From contig CAIJXT010000015.1 of the NCBI GenBank assembly GCA_903824665.1, forward strand, positions 186,001 through 250,000: a stretch of DNA of 64,000 nt. The letters are read 5' to 3'. This DNA comes from an uncultured Bacteroidota bacterium. Lineage in GTDB: Bacteria > Bacteroidota > Bacteroidia > Chitinophagales > Chitinophagaceae. Under the pieces are notes generated by a model, which saw nothing but the letters and a program-made list of their open reading frames with translations, was not told where the DNA came from and did not search any database. Shown in pieces: positions 32,186-41,177 of this stretch (position 1 is the first letter of the stretch; each line of letters starts with the position of its first letter). A program made the translations under genes and the position numbers.

Positions 32186-33664
32186 CTACATTTTCACAGC
32201 ATTACTGGCATCGCTTTCATTCTGCACCCTGTCTAGTGCAGTCACTACATATACTGCACCCTTTTGCTGTTTTGCATCAGCGTCCTTGAATGTTGTTTCG
32301 CGCTGTATAGATAGTATACGGTCAGTGCGCTCCAGATCTACCGTTTCGTTTGCACCAAACCTATAAACCACGTACTGCAGCGGTTCCTTATCTGGATTGC
32401 TTGTATGCCATTCCAGCTTTGTACCGTTTGCTTTTAGTACCGGTGCTGCGGGGGCTATGCTGTCCAGCCAGGTCATTGCGGGTACCAGTGCCGGGTAGCG
32501 TGCATGCCCCTTCTGCAGGCTGTCTTTTATCGGTGCCTTTATCCTGTCAAAGCACGATGCGCTATAAAACGAATACCCCGAATTGGGGCAGCGTTGCCTG
32601 ATGTCTCTGAGTTGGTGCAGCAGTTCAGCAGGGCTTGTCCATGGTCCGCTTTTTGCTGTCGTCATCCTGTACAATCCCAAACCATAGTACACATGGCGTT
32701 TGTAGCAGTGATCATACCACCAGGGCTGCAGCACATCAAAGGGGGCTGCTTTATGTTTATGCTCCCAGTAGAGCTGCGGCATCATATAGTCTACCCATCC
32801 TTTCTGCAGCCACATCAGCACATCGGCATACAGGTCGTCGTAGGTAGTTTGGCCGCCGCGGGTATCAGACCCTTCAGGGTCTTTGCTCTTATTGCGCCAC
32901 ACCCCAAACGGACTTATGCCCAGCTTCATGTATGACTTTTCAGCCTTTATTGTGGTGTTGAGCAATGATATGAAACGGCTTACATTATCACGACGCCAGT
33001 CTTCCCTGTCTGTGCCTTTACCATATTTAGCATAGCTGCGCGTATCGCCAAACTGCTGTCCCGGTACCCTGTAAGGATAGAAATAATCGTCCAGATGTAC
33101 CGCATCTATGTCATATCGTTTTACCACATCTTCTATCACGCCAATCACATACTCACGCGCCTCCGGCACACCGGGATCTATGTACCCCTTACCTCCATAA
33201 TTGATGATCCAATCCGGATGCGAACGGGTAACATGACCTGCCGGGTTGGGGTTTTTCTTGCTGTCCATCAGTGCCCTGAACGGATTGAACCAAGCATGAA
33301 ACTCCATACTGCGTTTATGCGTTTCCGCTATCATAAATTCCAGCGGGTCGTACAGCGGAAAAGGCGGCTCTCCCTGTCTGCCGGTCAGATAATGGCTCCA
33401 TGGTTCTTTTTTTGAGGCGTACATGGCATCGCAGGCCGGGCGCACCTGCACAATTACGGCATTACAGCCCACCGACTTCAACTGCTCTATCTGGCGGATG
33501 AACTGCTGCTGCTGCTCCACTGCGGCCAGCCCGGGTTTTGATGGCCAGTCTATATTGGCCACCGTGGCTATCCAAGCACCCCTGAACTCCCGCTTGGGCG
33601 ACTGCCCGAAAGTGGTATTGCAAACAACAATTGAAAGAAGGAAAACGAAAAAAGAACGGAGCAT
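32186..33664 (-). CDS. Family 10 glycosyl hydrolase-like secreted protein (YngK type)
   Basis: 492 residues. Signal peptide (cut near FGQS, residue 21), then the GHL10/DUF187 TIM-barrel pattern: REFRGAWIATVANIDWP (25-41), a VQVRPACDAMYASKKEPWS stretch, FHAWFNPFRA and DAVHLDDYFYPYR with the likely acidic pair. A C-terminal beta-sandwich follows (about 405-490). Probably acts on cell-wall or extracellular glycans in the periplasm or outer membrane; the substrate is not predictable. Confidence 0.9.
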   Translation of the reverse strand: MLRSFFVFLLSIVVCNTTFGQSPKREFRGAWIATVANIDWPSKPGLAAVEQQQQFIRQIEQLKSVGCNAVIVQVRPACDAMYASKKEPWSHYLTGRQGEPPFPLYDPLEFMIAETHKRSMEFHAWFNPFRALMDSKKNPNPAGHVTRSHPDWIINYGGKGYIDPGVPEAREYVIGVIEDVVKRYDIDAVHLDDYFYPYRVPGQQFGDTRSYAKYGKGTDREDWRRDNVSRFISLLNTTIKAEKSYMKLGISPFGVWRNKSKDPEGSDTRGGQTTYDDLYADVLMWLQKGWVDYMMPQLYWEHKHKAAPFDVLQPWWYDHCYKRHVYYGLGLYRMTTAKSGPWTSPAELLHQLRDIRQRCPNSGYSFYSASCFDRIKAPIKDSLQKGHARYPALVPAMTWLDSIAPAAPVLKANGTKLEWHTSNPDKEPLQYVVYRFGANETVDLERTDRILSIQRETTFKDADAKQQKGAVYVVTALDRVQNESDASNAVKM

Positions 33665-34048
33665 ACGTTAACTATTAACAAACCTGGAAAGAAAATGTGA
33701 AAGTAGCAATTTGAAAAGCAATGAGCAACAAATATGTGTTTCGTGCAACAGGCATTATACGCATGATTCCAATCATTACAGCCGGCCGGCTTATACTGAA
33801 ATCAGCCTGTTACATTGTGTCGTTACCAGCTTATTGCCCATTGCTATGTCTGCATCCACGATCTCCTCTGTTTCACCAACAAAATAAATGTACATTTTCG
33901 GTCGCGCACACTGCTGCACTCACGTGGGTAAACGCACCTATTCACACCTCATTTTTCACATATACCACCAAAATAAAAAATGCGCTTACTATTTGCCCGT
34001 CAAATGATTATTTTTGCAGCGTTTCTATACAAAAAATAAAACCATATT
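33665..34048. other. Intergenic region, 384 bp, with E2 promoter
   Basis: Divergent spacer between the GHL10 gene and the E2 gene. It holds a 12-bp perfect palindrome AGCCGGCCGGCT (33780-33791) and the E2 -7 box. An ORF at 33721 lacks codon regularity and covers the promoter, so it is not called. Confidence 0.5.
34009..34016 (+). promoter_or_regulatory. -7 box for the E2 gene
   Basis: TATTTTTG, 32 bases before the ATG at 34049. No -33 box at the usual distance. Confidence 0.5.
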
Positions 34049-35359
34049 ATGGCGATAGTTGATGTTGTAATGCCCAAGATGGGAGAAAGCATAATGGAAG
34101 CTACTGTGCTGAAATGGCATAAACAGCCGGGAGATACCATAAAAATGGACGAAACACTCCTTGATATCGCTACCGACAAGGTAGATAGCGAGGTACCCTC
34201 TACGGGTGCCGGTGTCATTACCGAACTCCTGTACAAAGTGAACGATGTGGTTCCTGTAGGTGCTGTAATAGCCCGGATAGATGCCGGTGGTGCTGTTGCC
34301 GCCGCTCCGGCTCCGGTAGCTGCTGCTACCGCTGCACCAGCGCCAGCCGCTGCACCCGTACAGCAGGCACAGCCAGCTGCCCCACAGGCTGCCGCTGGTT
34401 CCCGCTTCTACTCGCCACTGGTGCTCAATATCGCAGGCACAGAAGGCATTGGAATGGCCGAACTCGAAAAAATTCCCGGCACCGGCAATGAAGGCCGTGT
34501 CACCAAAAAAGATATTCTGGCTTATGTGGCCAACAGGGCCGCAGCGCCGGTAGCGCCAGCCGCACCCGTTGCCGCAGCTCCACAGGCTGCACCGGCTCCG
34601 GCAGTAGTGGCTGCACCGCAGGCTGCACCAGCTCCAATGGTCGTTTCGGGCAATGTGGAAATTGTAGAAATGGACCGTATGCGCAAGCTGATAGCAGACC
34701 ATATGGTGCGCAGCAAGGCTACGTCGCCACACGTCACCAGCTTTACCGAAGCTGACGTTACGAACATTGTAAAATGGCGCGAAAGAAACAAGAACTCCTT
34801 TGAAAAGAAACACGGTGAAAAAATCACCTACACCCCCATTTTCTTTGAGGCTATTGTAAACTGTATCCGCAAGTACCCTACCATCAACTGCAGTCTGGAT
34901 GGCTACAACATTATCCTCAAAAAAGACATCAATATAGGTATGGCTACAGCGTTGCCTTCCGGCAACCTGATTGTTCCGGTGATCAAAAGCGCAGAAACCA
35001 AAAATCTGTTGGGTCTTACAAAAGATGTAAATGCCCTTGCCAACGCAGCCCGCAACAACAAGCTGAAGGCAGACGACACGCAGGGTGGCACGTTTACCGT
35101 TACCAATGTAGGCACTTTTGGCAGCCTTATGGGAACACCGATCATCAATCAGCCACAGGTAGCAATACTGGCATTGGGCGCGATCAAGAAAAGACCCGTT
35201 GTGCTGGAAACTGAAGACGGAGATGTTATCGCCATAAGGCACATGATGTACCTCTCCATGAGCTACGATCACCGTATTGTAGATGGATCGGTTGGTGCAA
35301 GCTTCCTAACAGCTGTTGCCAAAGAACTCGAAGCCTTCGACCCGGGAAGAGAAGTTTAA
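34049..35359 (+). CDS. 2-oxoacid dehydrogenase E2 (dihydrolipoamide acyltransferase)
   Basis: 436 residues. Lipoyl domain with modified lysine K44 (ATDKVDSE), Ala/Pro linker (about 78-118), E3-binding domain (SPLVLNIAGTEGIG to KKDILAYV, about 124-158), second Ala/Pro linker (about 162-205) and the catalytic acyltransferase domain with H408 and D412 (SYDHRIVDG). It transfers acyl groups from E1 to CoA in the pyruvate, branched-chain or 2-oxoglutarate complex. Which complex cannot be told: no E1 or E3 gene is adjacent. Single lipoyl domain. Confidence 0.93.
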   Translation: MAIVDVVMPKMGESIMEATVLKWHKQPGDTIKMDETLLDIATDKVDSEVPSTGAGVITELLYKVNDVVPVGAVIARIDAGGAVAAAPAPVAAATAAPAPAAAPVQQAQPAAPQAAAGSRFYSPLVLNIAGTEGIGMAELEKIPGTGNEGRVTKKDILAYVANRAAAPVAPAAPVAAAPQAAPAPAVVAAPQAAPAPMVVSGNVEIVEMDRMRKLIADHMVRSKATSPHVTSFTEADVTNIVKWRERNKNSFEKKHGEKITYTPIFFEAIVNCIRKYPTINCSLDGYNIILKKDINIGMATALPSGNLIVPVIKSAETKNLLGLTKDVNALANAARNNKLKADDTQGGTFTVTNVGTFGSLMGTPIINQPQVAILALGAIKKRPVVLETEDGDVIAIRHMMYLSMSYDHRIVDGSVGASFLTAVAKELEAFDPGREV

Positions 35360-35376
35360 TTTCACTCATTCGTTAT

Positions 35377-35415
35377 AACAGCAACGCCCGCGAAAATCTC
35401 GCGGGCGTTGCTGTT
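35377..35415. terminator. Bidirectional hairpin terminator
   Basis: 16-bp perfect stem (AACAGCAACGCCCGCG and complement), 7-base loop, followed by TTT; 17 bases after the E2 stop and 18 bases from the end of the convergent DUF4159 gene. Confidence 0.9.
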
Positions 35416-35433
35416 TTGGTATATGTGTAGTAC

Positions 35434-36129
35434 TTATTGCACTTTGTTTTCCTTTCCATGGTCGCCATTCACCGTGAAAACGTATTGCACCAGATTGGCG
35501 CCCATCTGCAATGCTGCCTGGCGTTTTTCGGGTGTGTCATGGTGCACATCTGCATCTTCCCAGCCATCTCCCAGATCGGTATCGTAGCTGTAAAAACATA
35601 CGAGTCTCCCTTTATAAATGAGACCATACCCTTTTGGGGGCTTTTCATCATGCTCATGTACCTTGGGCAGCCCGTTGTTGAAGTTGAATTTCTGATGGTA
35701 TATCGGGTACGAAAATGGCAACTCTACGAGCTCCAGCTCCGGAAATATCTTTTTGAGTGCCGGCCGCACATATGGGTCCAGGCCATAGTTATCATCTACA
35801 TGCAAAAAACCGCCGCTTTCCATGTACTTCCGCATGTTCTTAGCCTCATCGTCGCTTACCGCCCAGCGGCCATGGCCTGTAAGGTGTACAAACGGATAAT
35901 TGAAAAGCTCAGGGCTGCCTGCCTCTACATGTGCCTCCTTCAGATCAAAGTTGGTATGCAACTGCTCATTGCAGAATGCAGCAAGATTTTTCAGAGAAGT
36001 AGGGTTGGCATACCAGTCTCCGCCACCATTATATACCAGCAAACCCAGCTTCATGCCTTGTGCACATACACTGAAGCTGCTGATGGTGACAATAAATAAA
36101 GCGGTAAATAAGGATTTTACTGCGGGCAT
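35434..36129 (-). CDS. DUF4159 domain secreted protein
   Basis: 231 residues. Signal peptide MPAVKSLFTALFIVTISS (cut near VCAQ), then the DUF4159 domain with LVYNGGGDWYANPTSL, FVHLTGHG, GGFLHVDDNYGLD and YSYDTDLGDGWED. Flavodoxin-like/GATase-like fold of unknown role. The start is the ATG at 36129, which overlaps the rsmE stop (TGATG), rather than an upstream codon at 36231 that would place 34 non-signal residues inside rsmE. Confidence 0.88.
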   Translation of the reverse strand: MPAVKSLFTALFIVTISSFSVCAQGMKLGLLVYNGGGDWYANPTSLKNLAAFCNEQLHTNFDLKEAHVEAGSPELFNYPFVHLTGHGRWAVSDDEAKNMRKYMESGGFLHVDDNYGLDPYVRPALKKIFPELELVELPFSYPIYHQKFNFNNGLPKVHEHDEKPPKGYGLIYKGRLVCFYSYDTDLGDGWEDADVHHDTPEKRQAALQMGANLVQYVFTVNGDHGKENKVQ

Positions 36130-36845
36130 CAGGATATCAGATTGAAAATTGCTGCGGCAGTTATAGCTGCCGTCTCGGTGCGCAGTCTTTGCTTGCCCAG
36201 CGATACAGGCCTGTAGCCGTGCTTGAGGCACAAAGTTACTTCATCGGCAGTAAAATCTCCCTCCGGTCCTATAAGCATCGCTACATCTTCTGCAGACTTT
36301 AACAGTTCCTGAAGTGGTGTTTTTGCCTCATCCTCCATACAATGGGCTATGAATTTCTGGGGGATATCAATGAATTTCTGCTGTACTTCCTGCAATGTGG
36401 TCAACTGGGACAATACGGGCAGGTAGCTCTGCTGCGACTGCAGTATCGCCGACTGCAGTATTTTCTCCCAGCGGTCAAAACGAATATGTGTTTTCTGAAA
36501 CCTGGCTGAAGATATGGGTGTAATGGAGGCTACCCCCAATTCAGTCGCTTTTTCAAGCAGCCATTCGTTTCTTGCATTATTCTTGGTAAAACCTACACAA
36601 AGGTGAAATCGCTTTCCGTTCCGCTCCTGAAAAGAGGTATCCAGCACCTTTACATTGCATTTGTGGCGCTCTGCAAACTGTATCTCTCCGTTGGCAATAG
36701 TTCCTTTGCCGTCGGTCAGCATCAGTTTATCCCCTTCGTCCATGCGCAAAACCTGCCATATATGTTTAGCTGTGTCAGCCTCCAGTGTTACAACACTTTT
36801 AGCTGCCAATGTGCCTGGGTAGAAAAATCGGTGTAATTCAGCCAT
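36129..36845 (-). CDS. rsmE: 16S rRNA m3U1498 methyltransferase RsmE
   Basis: 238-residue SPOUT methyltransferase that modifies U1498 of 16S rRNA using SAM. The start at 36845 gives the family start MAELHRFFYP; an earlier ATG at 36860 adds only five residues. The knotted SAM pocket is seen in MLIGPEGDFTADEV (about 189-202) and SLGKQRLRTETAA near the C-terminus. Second gene of a likely sigma-rsmE-DUF4159 operon. Confidence 0.94.
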   Translation of the reverse strand: MAELHRFFYPGTLAAKSVVTLEADTAKHIWQVLRMDEGDKLMLTDGKGTIANGEIQFAERHKCNVKVLDTSFQERNGKRFHLCVGFTKNNARNEWLLEKATELGVASITPISSARFQKTHIRFDRWEKILQSAILQSQQSYLPVLSQLTTLQEVQQKFIDIPQKFIAHCMEDEAKTPLQELLKSAEDVAMLIGPEGDFTADEVTLCLKHGYRPVSLGKQRLRTETAAITAAAIFNLIS

Positions 36846-36866
36846 TCCGCAAAATAACAAAAAAAA

Positions 36867-37445
36867 TTAACGCAAAACCAACTGTTTGTCAGCCACTACT
36901 TTTCTCAAATTGATAAGTGCGTATCTCATCCGGCCAAGTGCCGTGTTTATACTAACACCCGTAAGATCTGATATTTCCTTGAAACTCAGGTCGGCATACA
37001 CCCTCAAAACTATTACTTCACGTTGCTCATCCGGCAAGTCTTCCACCATTTTGCGCACACACTCATGCACCTGCCTGCGCTCCAGTCCGTCAGAGGCCAG
37101 CTCACTGGTACCCATCAGCGTAGATATATCCTGACCATCCGGCAGTGTCACCGCCACCTGCATTTTCGTACGGCGGAAGTGATCCATGCACAGGTTGCGG
37201 GCCACACGCACCGCCCAGGGCAAAAACTTGCCCTGCTCACTGTAGCGACCGTCTTTTATGGTCTTTACAATTTTCAGAAAGGTATCCTGAAACAAATCTT
37301 CAGCCAGGTATTTGTCCTTTACCAGCATGAAAAGCGTAGTGTATACTTTGTCTTTATGACGGTTTATAAGCACCGAAAGGGCCTGTTCGTGTCCTTGCTG
37401 ATAAGCATGAACAAGTTCTGCATCTGTAAGATTGATGAATTGCAT
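36867..37445 (-). CDS. ECF-type RNA polymerase sigma factor
   Basis: 192 residues. Region 2 with the core-binding and -10-recognition helices (DLFQDTFLKIVKTI, WAVRVARNLCMDHFRR, about 49-93) and region 4 with its helix-turn-helix (LPDEQREVIVLRVYADLSFKEISDLTGVSINTALGRMR split over about 137-175). No anti-sigma factor follows; instead rsmE begins 21 bases after the stop. An 11-bp inverted repeat ends at the base before the ATG. Confidence 0.92.
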   Translation of the reverse strand: MQFINLTDAELVHAYQQGHEQALSVLINRHKDKVYTTLFMLVKDKYLAEDLFQDTFLKIVKTIKDGRYSEQGKFLPWAVRVARNLCMDHFRRTKMQVAVTLPDGQDISTLMGTSELASDGLERRQVHECVRKMVEDLPDEQREVIVLRVYADLSFKEISDLTGVSINTALGRMRYALINLRKVVADKQLVLR

Positions 37446-37515
37446 AACTTCTACTTGTTTTAAACGTAATGTAAATTATCACGCCATTTACCGGGAATTG
37501 GTTAAAGTAGAAGTT
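37446..37515 (-). promoter_or_regulatory. Inverted repeat in the sigma-factor leader
   Basis: Perfect 11-bp arms AAGTAGAAGTT/AACTTCTACTT at 37446-37456 and 37505-37515, 48 bases apart. On the message, the 3' arm ends directly before the AUG, so a stem would cover the ribosome landing site. It could equally be a protein-binding site. Confidence 0.4.
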
Positions 37516-37708
37516 GCTGCTATAGATTTGAATTTTGTTGATTAAGAGTGCAAAAAAGTTAAAATAAATGAAACTACCAAAAAAAATTAGCTGGTTTTTA
37601 CAATTACTTTAACCTGTTGTTTATACCAAGACCGTAAAAAAGTAAAAAAGGTTTGCTTTACCTCCAAAAAAGTTGAAACAGAAGCACAGCTGTCTCAATT
37701 CGCCTCCT

Positions 37709-38914
37709 CTACTTGGTAAATTTCTTTTTCCTGTATTTCTTTTTAGGCTTGTTATCCGCTGCTGCGCCGGGCATTGGCGCTGCGCCAAACTGCTCGGGCA
37801 CCTGCTGGCGGGGCACTTCCTTACCCAGTAGCTTTTCTATTTTACTAAACTTGAATTGCTCCTTATCTGTCACAAACGTATATGCCGTACCCTTTGTCGC
37901 AGCGCGTGCGGTACGCCCTATTCGGTGTATGTAGTCCTCGCCATCGTGTGGTACATCGTAGTTGATCACCAGATCTATATCCTCAATGTCTATTCCCCGG
38001 CTCAGTATATCTGTGGCAACAAGTATTTTCAGCTTTTTGCTTTTGAAGTCAAGCAATACCTGCTCCCGCTGCTCCTGCTCCAGATCCGACTGTATATTGC
38101 CTACCGGAAACCGTGATCGTTTCAGCTCGTCATACAGCTTGCGCACGCTTAGCTTGCTGGAGCAAAACACCAGCACACTGGCAAACTCCTTCTGCTGCAA
38201 TATGTGCTTTACCAGCGGTATCTTCTGTGGCTCATACACATAAAACACACCCTGTGCTATCTGCTCCGGTGGTTTGGATATGGCAATGTTGATTTCAGCA
38301 GGGTTTACAAGTATGGTATTGGCCAGCTTCCTGATGGCAGGTGGCATGGTGGCCGAGAACAGCAGGTTTTGTCGCTGGCCCGGCAGGTACGATATGATCT
38401 TGATGATATCCTCATAAAACCCCATATCCAGCATACGGTCGGCTTCGTCCAGTACCAGGTACCGCAGGCCGCCCAGCTTCACATAACCCATATTCAGGTG
38501 CGATATCATTCTACCCGGTGTACAGATCACTATGTCTACACCGGTCTCCAGCGCTTTTCTTTCTGACGCAAACAATGCACCACCCGTACCACCATATACC
38601 GATATAAAACTGATTGACGTATAGTATGCTATCCCTTCCAGTGCCTGTGTTATTTGTACTGCCAGCTCACGGGTGGGCACTATGATCATTGCATTCACAG
38701 AGTGGTCGTCGTGCGGTCCTGTCAGCAGCTTGTGCAGCAGTGGCAGCAGAAAGGCCGCTGTCTTGCCCGTACCGGTTTGTGCCGCAGCTATTATGTCCCT
38801 GCCTGCTATTATGTGGGGTATTACCTGCTCCTGCACAGGGGTGGCTGTCTCATAGCCCATGGCATCTATGCCGTCCATCAGATCATCATCAAAACCAAAG
38901 TCAGAGAAATACAA
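37709..38914 (-). CDS. DEAD-box RNA helicase
   Basis: About 401 residues. Motifs in order: Q motif TPVQEQVIP, I AQTGTGKT, Ia PTRELA, Ib TPGRM, II VLDEAD, III SATMP, IV VFCSS, V DILSRGIDIEDI, VI HRIGRTARA. Basic Lys-rich tail (KPKKKYRKKKFTK). The conserved F-x-DFGF block before the Q motif has no ATG or GTG in front of it; TTG at 38914 gives a normal N-terminus (MYFSDFGFDDDLMDGI). An ATG at 38992 would add 26 Arg/Cys-rich residues unlike the family. ATP-dependent RNA unwinding in ribosome assembly or decay is likely. Confidence 0.88.
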   Translation of the reverse strand: MYFSDFGFDDDLMDGIDAMGYETATPVQEQVIPHIIAGRDIIAAAQTGTGKTAAFLLPLLHKLLTGPHDDHSVNAMIIVPTRELAVQITQALEGIAYYTSISFISVYGGTGGALFASERKALETGVDIVICTPGRMISHLNMGYVKLGGLRYLVLDEADRMLDMGFYEDIIKIISYLPGQRQNLLFSATMPPAIRKLANTILVNPAEINIAISKPPEQIAQGVFYVYEPQKIPLVKHILQQKEFASVLVFCSSKLSVRKLYDELKRSRFPVGNIQSDLEQEQREQVLLDFKSKKLKILVATDILSRGIDIEDIDLVINYDVPHDGEDYIHRIGRTARAATKGTAYTFVTDKEQFKFSKIEKLLGKEVPRQQVPEQFGAAPMPGAAADNKPKKKYRKKKFTK

Positions 38915-39050
38915 AATATATAGATTTTGCCTTAAAGATAGGCATTTGGCGGCACATCGGCTTCCACACCCTCTTCCTGATCCCCGTATCAAATCAGTCT
39001 ATAACCCTGCCGCACAAAATTTGCTACCTTTATACCGCAGTATTGCACTC

Positions 39051-39767
39051 ATGATACCCAACTGGCAAACAGGAATCGTAACCCACATAGAGCAGGTAAC
39101 ATCCAATACCCGCCGCTTCATGGTAAATCTACCAGGGGTCGATTCTTTTGATTTCAAACCAGGTCAGTTCGTTACGCTGGATCTGCCCATTCACGAGCAG
39201 CGCAACAAACGCTGGCGCAGCTACAGCATAGCTTCAATGCCCGACGGCACCAACACCATTGAGCTCATTATTGTGCATCTGGACGGTGGTGTGGGCTCTA
39301 AGTATATGTTTGATAACGTCAATGTTGGCAGCGAGCTTACACTTCGCGGCCCTCAGGGTGTATTTGTATTGCCCGAAGACAAAGACAAGGAACTTTTCTT
39401 TATCTGCACCGGTACCGGTATTGCGCCTTTCCGCAGCATGCTGCATTATATAAACGAGCAGGGCATAGATGGCTACAAAACCAACCTGATCTTTGGTACC
39501 CGTACCAAGAGCGACCTGTTGTACCACAACGAAATGCAGCTGCTGCAGACCAAAAGACCCGATTTCATATATCGCCCCACACTATCCCGCGAAGATTGGG
39601 AAGGCGATAAAGGCTATGTACACAATATATACGAAACACTCTGCGCCCAACGCCAACCTGCCCGATTCATGCTATGTGGCTGGCGCGAAATGATTGATGA
39701 AGCCAAAGACCGTATTCTGAAAATGGGCTACGACAAAAAAGACATTCACATAGAGATATACGGATAG
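39051..39767 (+). CDS. Ferredoxin-NADP reductase-type flavoprotein
   Basis: 238 residues from the ATG at 39051. FAD-binding RSYS motif at 56-59 (RWRSYSIAS), NAD(P) phosphate loop in CTGTGIAPFRSML and the C-terminal CGWREMIDEA motif. This is a plain FAD plus NAD(P) module without an iron-sulfur domain, as in ferredoxin/flavodoxin reductases and some oxygenase reductases. A longer frame from 38859 overlaps the divergent helicase gene and is rejected. Confidence 0.88.
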   Translation: MIPNWQTGIVTHIEQVTSNTRRFMVNLPGVDSFDFKPGQFVTLDLPIHEQRNKRWRSYSIASMPDGTNTIELIIVHLDGGVGSKYMFDNVNVGSELTLRGPQGVFVLPEDKDKELFFICTGTGIAPFRSMLHYINEQGIDGYKTNLIFGTRTKSDLLYHNEMQLLQTKRPDFIYRPTLSREDWEGDKGYVHNIYETLCAQRQPARFMLCGWREMIDEAKDRILKMGYDKKDIHIEIYG

Positions 39768-39783
39768 CCTTTACAGTATTGGC

Positions 39784-40176
39784 CTACACTTCACCAATGG
39801 CTTCCCACAATTCTATTTTATTACCTTCCAGATCTACGATGTGGGCAAACTTACCATAATCATACACCTGCATCTCCCCTATCTGTTCTACACCCTCTTT
39901 CTTTAATTCTTCCAGCAGCCATTCCAGATTTTCAACTCTCAGGTTTATCATAAAATCTTTTGCTGAAGGGGCAAAATACTGGGTATCCGCCGCAAACGGG
40001 CTCCATACAGTCTGGCCTTTTTTATCCGGCTCGTCGGTATACCGCCAGTCAAACGTAGCTCCGTACTGATCTGTCTGAAGTCCCAGATGCCGGGCATACC
40101 AGTCGCGTGCGGCCGCAGGATCCTGGCTTTTGAAAAATATACCACCTATTCCGGTTACTCGCTTTGGGTCTGCCAT
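39784..40176 (-). CDS. VOC (glyoxalase/bleomycin-resistance) family protein
   Basis: 130 residues, one vicinal-oxygen-chelate domain: strand GIGGIFFKSQDPAAARDWYARHLG split as two beta-alpha units, and the C-terminal HIVDLEGNKIELWE with the metal Glu. Possible roles range from isomerase to dioxygenase-like activity; the substrate is unknown. Confidence 0.87.
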   Translation of the reverse strand: MADPKRVTGIGGIFFKSQDPAAARDWYARHLGLQTDQYGATFDWRYTDEPDKKGQTVWSPFAADTQYFAPSAKDFMINLRVENLEWLLEELKKEGVEQIGEMQVYDYGKFAHIVDLEGNKIELWEAIGEV

Positions 40177-40250
40177 ATAAATTCGTTTTTGTAAAAATAG
40201 TGATTTGCAATCTATGTATCACCCTGCATCCTCAGACTTGCCCAAAATGC

Positions 40251-40280
40251 AGCAGTCCCGGATTTGCTCCCGGGACTGCT
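40251..40280. terminator. Hairpin after the 40306 gene
   Basis: 11-bp perfect stem AGCAGTCCCGG/CCGGGACTGCT with an 8-base loop, 25 bases beyond the minus-strand stop at 40306. The T run after it on the minus strand is poor (CATTTTGG), so termination is less certain than for the other hairpins. Confidence 0.55.
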
Positions 40281-40305
40281 AAAAAATATTTCGAAAACCT
40301 AACTG

Positions 40306-40698
40306 TTAGTCCATTTTGTTTTTAAACTCGTTCAGCTTGTCGTTTATAGGCTTTTTATTGTTGGCCATATCGTCTCTCAACTTCAGTACCTCAGAGAAGA
40401 GCAAACGCTGACTCATCGTAAGATCACTGTATTTTTTCTTGTCTGCTTCGGTCGCTGCCGCTCTCGACTTGTCGCGCAGAGCACCTATCTCTGTGTAGGC
40501 CATTTTGGTTATCTCTTCAAACACGTCTTTCGCTTCAGACAGCTTATCGTTCGCCAACAGTTGATTTAAATCGCTGACCTTCTTTCCAAAATCACTCTTT
40601 GATACCACAACTGTAGTACCCGGCTGGGATACCTGCTGAGCATTACTATAGGCAGCTGTTGTAACCAGCATACCCATTATCATTATGAAACGTTTCAT
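40306..40698 (-). CDS. Small secreted helical protein, paralogue A
   Basis: 130 residues, not recognised. Signal peptide MKRFIMIMGMLVTTAAYSNAQ, then an all-helical, charged domain of about 95 residues. It aligns along its whole length with the preceding gene's product, itself 130 residues: AATEADKKKY with AATPADEATY, and DMANNKKPINDKLNEF with DLATNRVAIHAKLLDF. Forty bases separate the two genes, so it is a tandem duplication. Periplasmic role unknown. Confidence 0.75.
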   Translation of the reverse strand: MKRFIMIMGMLVTTAAYSNAQQVSQPGTTVVVSKSDFGKKVSDLNQLLANDKLSEAKDVFEEITKMAYTEIGALRDKSRAAATEADKKKYSDLTMSQRLLFSEVLKLRDDMANNKKPINDKLNEFKNKMD

Positions 40699-40738
40699 CG
40701 TTCAGTTATTTTTAAAACCATGCTTTTGGCAGGCAGGA

Positions 40739-41131
40739 TTAATAAATAGTTGCAGAAAAATCGAGCAATTTGGCATGAATCGCTACCCTATTCGTCGCAA
40801 GGTCTGGCTTCAAACCCCAGATCGTCTGGTAAAGATTGGTCTGGTTGGTAAGTATGGTACGGTAAGTTGCCTCATCTGCAGGCGTTGCCGCTGTGCGAAT
40901 ACTGTTTTTGGTCACCGCCAGTACACTCAGCATCATATCATGGATCTCGTTCCAGGTCGCTTGCGCAGCTGTGATATTACCTGCCCCGATTTGTGTATCC
41001 ATGAGGTTTACTTTGGCTGTGAATGCCGCAGAGGTCACTGGTGATGGCGCCGCATATGCCGAAGCATGAGGAATAGCCGTAATACCAACTGTCGCGGTCA
41101 ACAAAAAACATGATAATAAAATACGTTTCAT
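40739..41131 (-). CDS. Small secreted helical protein, paralogue B
   Basis: 130 residues. Signal peptide MKRILLSCFLLTATVGITAI with cleavage near ASAYA, then a helical domain related to paralogue A (see that entry). The ATG at 41131 is chosen; the longer frame from 41185 runs into the end of the UbiD gene and adds 18 residues before the signal peptide. Confidence 0.75.
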   Translation of the reverse strand: MKRILLSCFLLTATVGITAIPHASAYAAPSPVTSAAFTAKVNLMDTQIGAGNITAAQATWNEIHDMMLSVLAVTKNSIRTAATPADEATYRTILTNQTNLYQTIWGLKPDLATNRVAIHAKLLDFSATIY

Positions 41132-41177
41132 CGCTGTATATTTTTTTATAAAGGTACAAAAAAGAAATAAAATAATG

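Noticed and set aside
33721-34062. 113-residue ORF before the E2 gene
   Set aside because: Covers the E2 promoter box, has no signal or domain, and its codon use is irregular.
34025-35272. 415-residue minus-strand ORF opposite the E2 gene
   Set aside because: Antisense shadow of the E2 coding frame; composition (Cys/Trp/His-rich) unlike a real protein and E2 is unambiguous.
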